64,000 nt of DNA from Lucinisca nassula (Eukaryota > Mollusca > Bivalvia > Lucinida > Lucinidae). Every line of letters begins with the position of its first letter. Position 1 is the first letter of the stretch. A program made the position numbers and the translations under genes. Positions 11,601 through 23,600 of this stretch are shown here, in pieces. Location of the stretch: the NCBI GenBank assembly GCA_963580285.1, contig OY757014.1, positions 96,889,372 through 96,953,371 on the forward strand. Direction: 5' to 3'. The notes under the pieces were generated by a model that was not told where the DNA came from, ran no database searches, and saw only the letters and a program-made list of their open reading frames with translations.

Positions 11601-14600
11601 TGAAAGTGTTATAACGCCATGTAATAAATTTGATATTCCACTAGTGGATTAAATATGCAAATTAGTTAGATACGTCCCGTAACATCAACATGCATGTCCA
11701 TAACGACGCCGCATTTACTAATGGCGGAATATTGACATATTTGTTGAAAAAAAATTGTGCATAAAATGCCTTTTAATGTCATATGATAAATAGAATCTTG
11801 CTTCGTCTTCATGTATTATTGAATTTATTAAACTTGTTGAGGAAAAGGGATAAAATGCTCGGCAAAGCCTTGCATTTTATTCCTTTTCCTCAACTCGTTT
11901 AATAAATTCAATAATACATGAACACTCATGTAAGATCCTCTATATAGTGTATTTCTTGCTTATTTCAGGAGATAGCAAAGATTTTAAACCACCCTCGAGT
12001 ATACTCCTTCCTACATGTCCCAGTACAGTCAGCCTCTGATAGTGTTCTCATGGACATGAAGAGAGAGTATTGTTTGGCTGACTTCAAACATGTGGTAGAC
12101 TTCCTTAAACAACAGTAAGTTTGTTTCTTAGTACAAATGCCAATACATACTCATCATTACTATAGTAATTTGATTTGCTGCATTCTATCATGTCAAGTGG
12201 ATGTTTCCAGAGCAAAGCATTACACAAGTGTTGAGTGTGATGTGCAAGGTCTGGAAACATCCATGAGACATGAAACTGTGAGTCTGATCAAGTGACAATA
12301 GTGATAATATGTTTAATATACCAGGGTAGGCTGAAAAGTTCTGAGCCTGACCAAGAAGCAGGCATCGAACAGCCATGAAATTTTGTATTCATTAAATCCA
12401 AACCTTTATTACTTGATTTGACTCAAATGAGTTCAAGTTTACCTGCAATAACGTAGAAATTCTAGACTTTGAAAATTGATACTAGCACGTTTTTGAGAAA
12501 ATGGACAAAATCTGGCATCTTGGTGTCATCAAGTACCTCCATAAAAAGGGGTTAGCTCCTAAGGACATTCATACCGATATGGTTGCTACATTAGGGATTG
12601 ATGCTCCTTCGTATGCAACCGTGAAAAGGTGGGCAGCAAATTTTAAGATGGGCAAGGACAGCCTTTAAGATGATGACCGGTGTGGATGACCCACAATGGC
12701 AGCAACTGAGGAAACCATCAGCCAAGTGCACAGGGCCGTGATGGATGACAGGCGTTTAACTGTGAATCAGTTAGCTAACACTGTTGTCATCTCCCGTGAA
12801 CGAGTAGAGAACATTCTACACAGTGTATTAGGAATGTCGAAGGTTTCCACCAGATGGGTGCCACGGCTTTTGACCCCTGACCAAAAGTTGACCAGACTGA
12901 ACCTGTCATAAGCCAACTTGGCTATTTTTGAAGCAGACCAAGATGGTTTTCTTGACGTTTTGTCACTCAGGATGAGTGTTGGGTTCATCACTTTGAGCCA
13001 GAGACCAGAAGACAATCCATGCAATGGAAGCACCCTGACTCACCCCCTCTTAAAGAAGGCAAAGGTCGTCTCCTCTGCAGGGAAGGTGATGGCATCAGTG
13101 TTCTGGGATGCCAAGGGTATAATATTCATAGATTACCTTCAAAAGGGCAGAACAATTAATGGGGAGTATTATGCAGATCTGCTAAAACAATTGCAAAACG
13201 CAATTAAAGCTAAACGACCGGTAAAATTGACAAACAGGGTCTTGTTCCATCAGGACAATGCGCCTGCTCATAAATCGGTTGCTGCAATGGCGGCTGTGCA
13301 TGACTGGAGCTTCACACTTGTCGATTACCCTCCGTATTCACCTGATCTAGCTCCATCAGATTATTTCCTGTTTCCAAACATGAAAAAGCACTTGGCTGGG
13401 CAACATTATCGGTCAGACGAGGAGGTGATAGCTGCTGTGGAGGAGTTTTTCAGGGACCAAGATGAGACCTATACCACTGGGGTCCAAGGACTCCAGCATC
13501 GCTGGAGGAAGTGTGTGGACAGGAAGGGAGACTATGTTGAAAAATAAGGCACTTTCAGCATGGACAAACCATTGGATCTTGGTCAGGCTCAGAACTTTTC
13601 AGCCTACCCTCGTATACCTTTTTCCTTCTAGTCATTTTTCAAATTTATATAAGTGGGAAATTTTGATGTTTGGTTACGGCATTATGTTATCACAACTGGT
13701 TATGCATTACACACGGCTGCTTTCTTATGTAAAAGCAAATGCCTAGTCTCACAGGTAGCCTCATTTCATTGGATGATGATACAGAATCAGAATAAGCTAG
13801 TCGAGTGATATGGGATTCTGTATTTTTTGTCGAAAAAATTGTCTCTGTGACTCAAACACCAATGGTTCATTGACCATGAACTGGCCCCGATAGCTCAGTT
13901 GGTAGAGTGTCCGCTCCGGGGAACGGTAGGTCACGGGTTCGATCCCGGGCCGCGACATACCAAAGTCGTTAAAAATGGTACTAGCTGCTCCTCGCTTGGC
14001 ACTCAGATTTACGGGGTAGAGCTAGGACTGGTCGACCCAGTGTCAGGATAATGTGACTGGGTGTGGTATCATGTAATGTGTCTGGTACATGATATTTCAG
14101 TGAGGCAGCACTATAAAAGTGAGCATTGAGCTCCCTGTCGCAACCAGACACCGTCGTGATATGACTAAAAAATTGTTGAAAGCGACGTTAAACCCGAATT
14201 CACACACACATTGTCGGAAAAATTGTCTCAGTTACTCAAACACCGATGGTTCATTGACCATGGCTGTTTCAGTCCTTTCTAGACGGAGCCTATAGGAAAG
14301 CAGATATTAATATATTTGGGATAATTTATGATCTTGAAAAATTCTGAGTACACACAACATACCTAAAATTTATATATGCTTAAAGATATCCCTATGTAAT
14401 CCCCAATTATTCCCTATAATTAAACCTTAGTAGCTGGAACTACCCGTTTCGAACAAATTTTCATGGTCTTAACCCTTAACTTGCTGAATATTCATTTAAG
14501 CCACACCCATTTCTGTCTATCAACCAATCAAATTTCTTGATGTAATTTATTGCTACAAATTCATAAACTAAATGCCAAACATTGAAGAGCCTGATCTACA

Positions 14601-17600
14601 CTGTTTGCAAAGATAGGGGTTGTCGTGACCAGCAAGATAAGGGTTAAATGTGTTTGAGTTGTATCGAAAAATTGACATTTGGTGAGGTGAATCAGTGTTT
14701 TTTTCGGTGGAAAATTTCGTTTTACGGTGATGCACCATAAAACGAAATTTGTGACTGTAAAACCAAGGATTTACCTCCCCATATGATAATTTTTGATACT
14801 GTTATCCCCATTCCAATGCACTTATTCGGTTGATGTCATTCTTTACATCATGTTTAAGCTGTCACGGTCCACGGCTGAGGCAGGATTTCCCTGAACTGCT
14901 AAAAATAGAACAAACTCTGTCTAATGGATTAGAAAATCATGTTCAGCAGTTTTGGAACTTATAGTAGAAAAAGAAGACCAAGTTATCCCTGGTTTGCTCG
15001 CTTGAGTTTTTCTTCCTAATACTCTATATTAATTTCAGTGTTCCTGGTGTTACTGTAGCAACAGATCTTATCTGTGGTTTTCCAACAGAGACTGAGGCAG
15101 ATTTTGAAGAAACAATGCAATTGGTCGAAGACTACAAGTTTCCAAGTTTATTTATTAATCAGTTCTTTCCAAGGCCGGGAACACCTGCAGCCAAGATGCC
15201 AAAAATACCAGCCCAAGATGTATGTGTAAAATTTTAATTTAAATTAAGTATATTCATCAAGAAAAGAAGGTATTTTTTTGAAATACAAAAAAAAACACAA
15301 AAATATCACAGTATTAGATTTCATACTTTACTTACTGTAACAGTTAACAATTTGACCTCTAACAAGCTTTTTAAGCTGACAAGGCTTTGAACACCTGGAA
15401 TAACATTGAATGTTACATAATTTACCTTTATTACTTACGATCACTTATGTTAATATTATTTTTCATCCATTATTTGACAAGAAAATCTGGTTGACATTAA
15501 CATCATCATTGGTATCACATCGTCGCCAGCATGCTGAAATTTGATAGAAGGCATAGGGGACACATGGAAGTTCAGAATCGCTAAAATTGCTCTGTTCCAA
15601 TGTTCAAGATGGCCACTGTCCTGTTCATATCTCCAAAACCCACACTGTCTTAATGAGGCATTTCTTACAAGTACCCACAATCTATGTTCTTGAGTTCAAT
15701 AAGATATACCTTTGTAAACCCCACATTTTGCTATGTAAAGTTGGTTTTACAAGCTTACTCATTACATAGACCTGTCACACATGATGTTAACCAATAACGA
15801 CTGGTCCCGATTCAAAAATGGCAGAGTACATTATACAGTGTAACCTCCATTAAACAGCCATCCTGTGAAAAGTCGCAAACTGGCTGTTTAAGGGAGGTGG
15901 CTGTTCGACAGAGGGAAATGTCTGAGATGATGTATGGCTTGTTATAGACAGAAAAAAATAGTGATTATTGAAGACAGCTCAACATGGATGTACTAAAAGA
16001 AAAATAATGATGGAGAGGTGTCATCTGACACCTCGCCATTATTTATGTTTCTTTTCACTTGCTTATATTGTATTTATGCATATATCACAATGGTAGTTTT
16101 GAGAAAACTAAATTTTGAAATAAATGAATACACCAGAAGAGAAATTCCTATTTTTACAGCTGATTTTTAGCTATTGAGTTTACTCTGCCTGTTTAATAGA
16201 GGGAATTTAGATTTGGTAAAGTGGCTGGTGGCTGGAGGAGTGTGGTGGCTGCTGAGCAGAGGTTAAATATATAGTAAAATGCTATGGGAGGAATTTCTTG
16301 TGGCTGCTGAAGAGAGGTGGTTGCTAAACAGAGGTGGCCATTTTTGGAGGTTTTACTGTATGTATGCAAGAATGGAAAAAATAATCATATTCATTTTTTT
16401 GTTGTTTCAGGTTAAGAAGAGAACAAAGAGAGTTTCAGAATTATTTCAGTCTTACCATCCATATACTCATAAGGTAATAAACATTTTAACCCTTGACCTG
16501 CTGAATATTCATATATGCCACACCCACTACCGATTATCAACCAATCAGATTACTTGATGTAATTTATTCCCACAAATTCATAAATTGAATGGCAGACAGT
16601 GTAGATCCTGATCAGATGGCTTCTTCAGAAGCCATCTGATCTGGATCTACACTGTTTGTAAAGAAAAGGGTTGTCCTGAACAGCAGGATAAGAGTTAAAT
16701 ACTGTAATGATCCTAAGTATTGGGATAGCTAAGCAAACTGCAGATCCAGATCAGACTGCTTCTTAACTATTTGCCATTCTTCCATCTGCACCTTTTGAAC
16801 TCCTTGCTGGATCATAAAACAAATGTTAAAATTTTAGGTTCTCAAGATATACAAACTTTGCTTTGTTGTCTGCCGGTTACTTCAAAAGACATTCTTGCAA
16901 ACAGTGTGGATCCAGATCAGACTGCTCCCCTAGCAGTCTGATCTGAGTCCACATTGTTTGCCTATATGCAAAAAAAAAACATTTTTAAAAAGTTTGCGAG
17001 AAGATTGAGCAGACGACATTTCACCGAAGTTGTTTCCTTTGCAGGAATTGGGAACTAGAAATATATTCTAGTCATTCTCTCCCTGCCACTGATTCAAGAA
17101 GGGCAGTTGTCAGTTTATGTTTAAAGACTATGCACTGTGCAAGTTAACCGCTTTTGAATAACCCGGGCCAGGAAAAGTGTAGTCATGTAAACTGACTGGC
17201 TGGACGTGACCTAAATAGTGAATATGTAAGGTAGGACCATTCCTGTTTATTTCTAGATACCCTTGCAACAGGTTTGAAATGTGCTTGGGTAACAGGTCAA
17301 AAGCAGAGGCCATGTTCTGTGGCAACAAAAGGTCAGGCAGTGACCTTGAGATACTCCGGTTTTCACCCGCCTCTGCTTAACATTTGCACTTGTATAAGTA
17401 CTGTGTTCATAGAGTTGTGCAAAACACAACTCATTGGAAAACAATTACCATAAATAAAACACATTAGGTCACATCAAACAGACTCCATGCTCAGTCTGAT
17501 GTGCGTCTGACTGGTATTCATGAGCTCCCAGGTTCGATCCCCACTAGGTCCGGAAGATTCTTTTATGGAGATTGATCATGAAATATTTGCCAAAGTATTT

Positions 17601-20600
17601 CTCTCCTGCTGATTCAAGAAGGGCAGTTGTCAGTTCTGGAGGAACTATCTCGGGTTCTTCTTTGGACCCCAATAACTGTTAACCCTTCTCTTGCTGAATA
17701 TTCAGTTTAGCTGCACCAATCTCTGACTTTGAACCAATCAGATTACTTGATGTAATTTATTCCTATATATCTGATCAGGATCTACACTGTTTTACATTCA
17801 GTTTATGAATTTGTAGGAATAAATTACATTGTAATTTGATTCGTTCAAAGACAGAAAGGGGTGTGGCTAAACTGAATATTCAGCAAGAGAAGGGTTAATT
17901 GTATGAAGCTATGTGTATTAACCCATTTGGTACCGAAACCCCGAAAGGGGTAAGTGGCAAACAGTGCAGGCCCAGATCAGACGCCCCAAATGTGGCGTCT
18001 GATCAGGGCCTCCACTGTTTGCTAAAAGTTCAGCCTTTTTCCTAATCAATTTTGAAGAAAACACAACCTGACACCCCTAACTTTTGAAATGACCTCCTGC
18101 TATATATAAGGAGGAAGAAGATTCCATTTGGTACGAAAAGGGTTAAAATGCTCCTTTTCACTGAATCTTCTGCATTTCTTTTTCAGCTGGGTGAAACACA
18201 GCAGGTTCTAGTCACAGAGGTGTCACATGATACACAGTATTATGTTGGCCACAACAAATGTTACGATCAGGTGAGTTGACATGCAGCTGGGTGAAACGCA
18301 GCAGGTTCTAGTCACAGAGGTGTCACATGATACACAGTATTATGTTGGCCACAACAAATGTTATGATCAGGTGAGTTGACATGCAGCTGAGTGAAACACA
18401 GCAGGTTCTAGTCACAGGGAATCGAGACAGTTCCCCGACAAGACAGTTCCCTGACACGGTTTTTGGAGACAGTTCCCCCGACACATTTGAAGACAGTTCC
18501 CCGACACTTTTGAAGACAGTTCCCTGACACTATTGTTCAAAGTCAAATGACCTTTGACTGATCATGCTGATTATCATAATTGATAGTTATTATGTGTTCA
18601 TCAATATTTTGAAGACAATTCACCGACAGACGTTTAGAAAGTGTAATGAATACACCTAAAATTAAGCGAACTAGCATGTTCAGTTAATGAACCTGCACAC
18701 ATTTAATCAAAACAAAAATGTCTTCTAGGAAATGCAATAGTATATTTCTAATTGTCATTTGTCCATATAATAAACATTTGAAAAATGTAGCTGAGTTCAA
18801 AGTTTTTGTTTTAAATAAATATTATTAAAGTATAAGACCTTTACATCTCCTCTGGCTTAGACTTCCAGGCAGATCATCGTCAGAACAAATGTCGGCGAGC
18901 TGTCTTGAAATCAACGAGGAAATTTCAGGCAACTCATTAATATATAGTTGCCATAGCAAGAAACATGCAAATAATAACTAATATATACTACTCAAAGTTT
19001 GATAGGGATCACTTTTTTAATGCAAAATAATTTTTGGATGAATTAATCAGCTGAATCCAAATTTGATAAATAATGATAGAAAACGTATCCTTCACAAAAC
19101 CTAGTGATTAACTTTGTCAACTGGTACTGCATTTAAGCATGACAAAAGCAACCGTCTTGGCACCCACAAAATTTGCCGTAACACGAAGGGATTTGGACAA
19201 CTGATTTTTCACAAATTTCCAAACTTGTTCAGACAAACATGTCTAATAACGTGTATGGCATCCGCGGGCATCAATTACAGTACGACATCGCCTGCGCATG
19301 CTCTGAGTCTGTATCCGGTTTTGTGGAATCAGCTTTCATTTAGCAACCAATGCATCTTTGAGCTCCGGTAAAGTCCTCGGAATGCCAGGTCGGGCTGAAA
19401 CAGCACGCTGTAGCATGACCCGCGCATGCTCAATCGGATTTAAGTCCGGTGACCGAGCAGACCAGTCAATATGAACGATTGTCTCACGTTCCAGATAGGA
19501 ATCAGTGACGTTGGCACGGTTGGGACGGGCATTATCGTCCATCAGAATAAATTCCGGGCCGATAGCATCTGTATATGGTCTCACAAACGCATCAAGAATA
19601 TCATTACAGTACCTCACTGCCATTAAAGTTCCGTTTTCAACGACGTACAAGTCAGTTTTACCGTTCACGCTTATCCCAGCCCGAACCATGACTGATCCCT
19701 TTCGATAGTGATCATGCTTTGCCAAATTCAAGTAATCGAATTGCTCTTTAGAGTTCTGGCAAAGTCCAACCGGTCTAGCACGTGCTGGCTCGTCAACGGA
19801 ACACGCACATCAGGCCTCATGGCATTAAGTCCGAACTCGTGGAGCCCGTTTCTGACAGTCTGTGTAAAAATTCGTAATTCGGTCCCGTTCCTAAGCTCGT
19901 TATGCAATCACGTAGCGTTCAGGAACCGTTGACGTCAGACTGAATCAACAAGAAACGGCCCTGACGTTGAGTTGTAGCCCTTGCTCGACCCCGCCGTGTC
20001 TGTGTGAAGGATTTCCGTGGGTAAGATACCGACTCCACATTGGGGAAACCACGCTCTGAGATACATTCAGAATCCCAGCAACACGACGTTGAGAGACACC
20101 AGATTCCAACATTCTGACGCCACGAATCATTTCTTCGGGGCTCAGACGGTTTCTTAATTGTCCCCTGGGCATTTTAATGTTTCACAAATCAAATGGAGTC
20201 CTTTTTACGCTTGGTAAAGGAACACTGACACGATTGATTGGTCTGTTGGAAAGCAGTGCTACGCAAGATTTTGGGGGTGCATGAATTCATTTGGGAAGTA
20301 TGAGAATTGTGCACTTTTATGAGTACTGAACTACACATGAGTTTCTGCTTAAGATATTTGTCAATATACCGAGTACAAATTCTGTCAAGAAATTTTAAAT
20401 TTTCAGTGCAAAATTTGGTATATAAAAAGTGATCCCTATCAAACTTTGAGTAGTATATCTTAAGACAATTCCCCGGCTCAGAAAGACATTGCCTCTCCAA
20501 ATCACAGGTATACTTAATCTATTCACATTGATCACTTAGTCTTTATTATACCCAATTATCCCTAATTGCCAATTAGGACATTAAGACTATGAACAATAGT

Positions 20601-23600
20601 GTCTGGGAACTGTCTTTAAAAGTGTCTGGGAACTAATTGCCAATTATAATTATCAGTCACATGTCATTTAACTATGAACAATAGTGTCGGGGAACTGTCT
20701 TCAAAAGTGTCGGGGAACTGTCTTCAAATGTGTCGGGGGAACTGTCTCCAAAAACCGTGTCGGGGGAACTGTCTTGTCGGGGAACTGTCTTGTTCCAAGT
20801 CACAGAGGTGTCACATGATACGCAGTATTATGTAGGCCACAACAAATGTTATGATCAGGTGAGTTGACATACAGCAGACTTCAAAGCCTGAGCAGTACTG
20901 AAGTTAAGCAGATGTCATTTTCAAAAGTTTTTTACTATTATTATACCCGCTTTTTCGAAGAAAAATCGGGTATATTGCTTTCGTACCAGAGTTGAGTGGT
21001 CGTGAGACCGTCTGTCCGTCCATCACATTTCTTGTAAATGGATCTCCTCTGCAACCACTGAAGTTACACTTTTGAAACTTTGCATGTGGATAGTACATGG
21101 TATGTAGATGGCAGTGGGCTACTTTTTTGTGACCTTGACCCCAACATGGCCCCAACGTCAAAGGTCAAAAAGTATGACTTTGCCATATCTTTAGTGTCAT
21201 TCATACATAAAGCGGGTATTTGTGGTGGTATACCATCGACTGTGCGATCTATTTATCATTATTATTATTATTCAGCAAAAATAAGGCTTGATATTACTTG
21301 TGAATCTTTTGCTGAGAAGATGATTCATATGAAATGTCAAGCCCTTTTCTTGCTGAAAACAAAAAATATTCAAGACAAATATGGCTGGGCAGATTATTCA
21401 CATGAAATTCCAAGCATTATTTTCACGAAAAAAAAATATAATAAAAACAAGAGGACCAAGCTGGTCCTGTATCGCTCACCTGAGCTATCAGATTTAAAGT
21501 TTCAGGAAGTGCCAACCTTTACTGAAGGATTTATTGGAGGACAAGGTGATGACAAGGTAAGCATTTTCTGCAATCAAGGAGAATGTAACCTATGATAAAT
21601 CAGCTGATCTCACCGGTTTTCAACCTCATTCAAGCTTTTATTCCTGACTTACTTAAATGTAACTTCAGGAAGATCCGATATAAACTGAAGGGGCTATGGT
21701 GATGACAAGGTCAAAAATAAGCAATTAACTGCTGCAATCAAAGGGATGTTACTCTATGATAAATATGCAAACCTCAAGAGTTTTCAAACTCCTCCAAGCT
21801 TTTCTGCCTGACTTCCTTGTTTGTAAGTTTCATGAAGGTCCGTTCAAAACTGAAGGGGCAGCAGTGATGACACGGTCGAAAATAGGCATTTACAGCAATC
21901 AAAGGCACGTAACTCTATGATAAATGTGCCGACTTGGCCGGTATTCAAACTCGTCCGAGGTTTTATTCCCAGCCACCTTACATGAAAGTTTCAGAAAAAT
22001 CTGATCAAACCTGAAGGGGCTACGGTGATTACAAGGTCATAATTTGGCATTTTCAGCAATCAAAGGGATGTTACTCTATGATAAATGGGCCAACTTGGCT
22101 GGTTTTTGAACTCATTTGAGGTTTAATCCCCAGCAACCTTACACATACGTTTCAGAAAGATCCAATCAAAACTTAAGGGGCTACAGTGATGACAAGGTCA
22201 AAAATTGACATTTTCAGCAGTCAAAGGGACATAACTCAATGAAAAATTGGCCGACGTGGCCGGTTTTTTAACTCATCCAAGACTTTATCCCCAGCCACCT
22301 TACATATAGGTTTCAGAAAGCTCCGATCAAAACTGAAGGGGCTACGTTGATGACAAGGTAAAAAATCAGTATTTTCAGCAATCAAAGGGAAGTAACTCTA
22401 TTATAAATAGGCCGACTTGGCCGGTATTCAAACTCATCAGAGGTTTTATCCCCAGCCACCTTACATATAAGTTTCAGAAAGATCCGATCAAAACTGAAAG
22501 GGCTAGGGTGATGACAAGGTCAAAAATTGGCATTTTCAGCAATCAAAGAGACGTTACTCTATGATAATTGGGCTGGCTTGTCTGGTTTTCGAACTCATCC
22601 GCTGTTTTATCCTTAGCCACCTCACATATAAGTTTCAGAAAGATCCGATCAAAACTGAAGGGCTACGGTGATGACAGGGTAAAAAATCGACATTTTCAGC
22701 AATCAAAGGGACGTAACTCTAAGACAAATGGGCCAACTTGGCTGGTTTTCAAACTCATCCGAGATTTTATCCCCAGCCACCTTACATATAAGTTTCAAAA
22801 AGATCTGATCAAAACTGAAGGGGCTACGGTGATGACAAGCATTTTCCCATTGTAAGTCTATGGGACCTTGTGATTACCATAGCAACCAAAGTTTTTGTGC
22901 GATTTTGCAAAAAAAGCTGTCATCAATACGCCACCAGTGGCATGCTACAGATGAGAAATGATTGAGATCAGCCTGCAGGCTGCAGAGATATAGCTGCTCA
23001 AAAGTGTGGACGGCCGGCCGGACGACGGAGGACCCACTATACTATAAGCTCCCCTGGAGCCTTCGGCCCGGTTGAGTTAAAATAGATTAACATCCTCTTT
23101 CTGCAGATTTTTCTGCAGTGCTTGAAGGGTAAAACCAGTTTGTTTGTTTGTTTTTTTTCAGTTAGCCCAACTGTTTGGAGGAAACATGACAACACGCATC
23201 CTCTATTATTTAAATAAAAAAATTGATTAAGTTTTAAACATAAATCTGATCAGCTCCAGTTTACTTACATTTTCTGATTGGTCGACTGGACAGTTAATTC
23301 TTTTAGGTTTATAGTTGTACATTTACTTTTATTTTGTGTCATTTATACCCTGCCTTTTGGCTAACACTGCAAGATCACACACATAAAAACAAGAGACATC
23401 CAGAACATTATTTGTTTGTGGAGTTTAATGTCCTTCCAATACTATTCAGGTCATATAATATTCAGCTGGTCAGTTTACCTAACCACACTTTTCTTGGAAT
23501 GTTGCTGACCCTTTCGGGATTGACCCCACAACTGCCTGTTCACCAGTCAGGTGTACATCCGACTGAGCCACCGAGATCAGCTCCTGCACCAGGAAGCTTT

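Larger units (their letters stand above)
18418..20797. mobile_element. DNA transposon with repeat-built inverted termini, in CDKAL1 exon copy 3
   Basis: AGTCACAG is duplicated exactly outside (18410-18417 and 20798-20805). Both ends, about 135 bp each, consist of tandem GACAGTTCCCCGACA motifs in inverted orientation, with TTCAAAGTCAAATGACCTTT-like sequence inside the left arm. An 8-bp duplication suggests hAT-type transposition, but the ends are atypical. No transposase of its own is visible. Most of its interior is the Tc1 element at 18988-20453. Confidence 0.85.
18387..20858 (+). pseudogene. Duplicated CDKAL1 TRAM exon, copy 3 of 3, split by a transposon
   Basis: The third copy begins after CAG at 18386 (18387-18417), is broken after TAGTCACAG, and resumes from AGTCACAG at 20798 to CAG before GTGAGT at 20859. 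The 8-bp AGTCACAG is present on both sides, the expected target-site duplication. Without the 2380-bp insert the copy would still be open, with Gly to Ser at its second codon. As it stands it cannot be an exon. Confidence 0.85.

Noticed and set aside
12188..12376. Minus-strand ORF overlapping the mariner left end
   Set aside because: Antisense across intron and transposon terminus; no domain.
13881..13960. Possible functional tRNA gene
   Set aside because: A and B boxes are present, but the acceptor arm does not pair and a SINE body ending GCGACGTTAAACCC follows. It is a SINE head.
19505..19932. Plus-strand ORFs across the Tc1 element
   Set aside because: They are antisense shadows of the Tc1 transposase, which has the DD34E motifs on the other strand.
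21080..21595. 171-residue ORF
   Set aside because: It runs from one repeat (20936-21275) into another (21449-23081) and has no recognisable domain; chance openness across a repeat junction.
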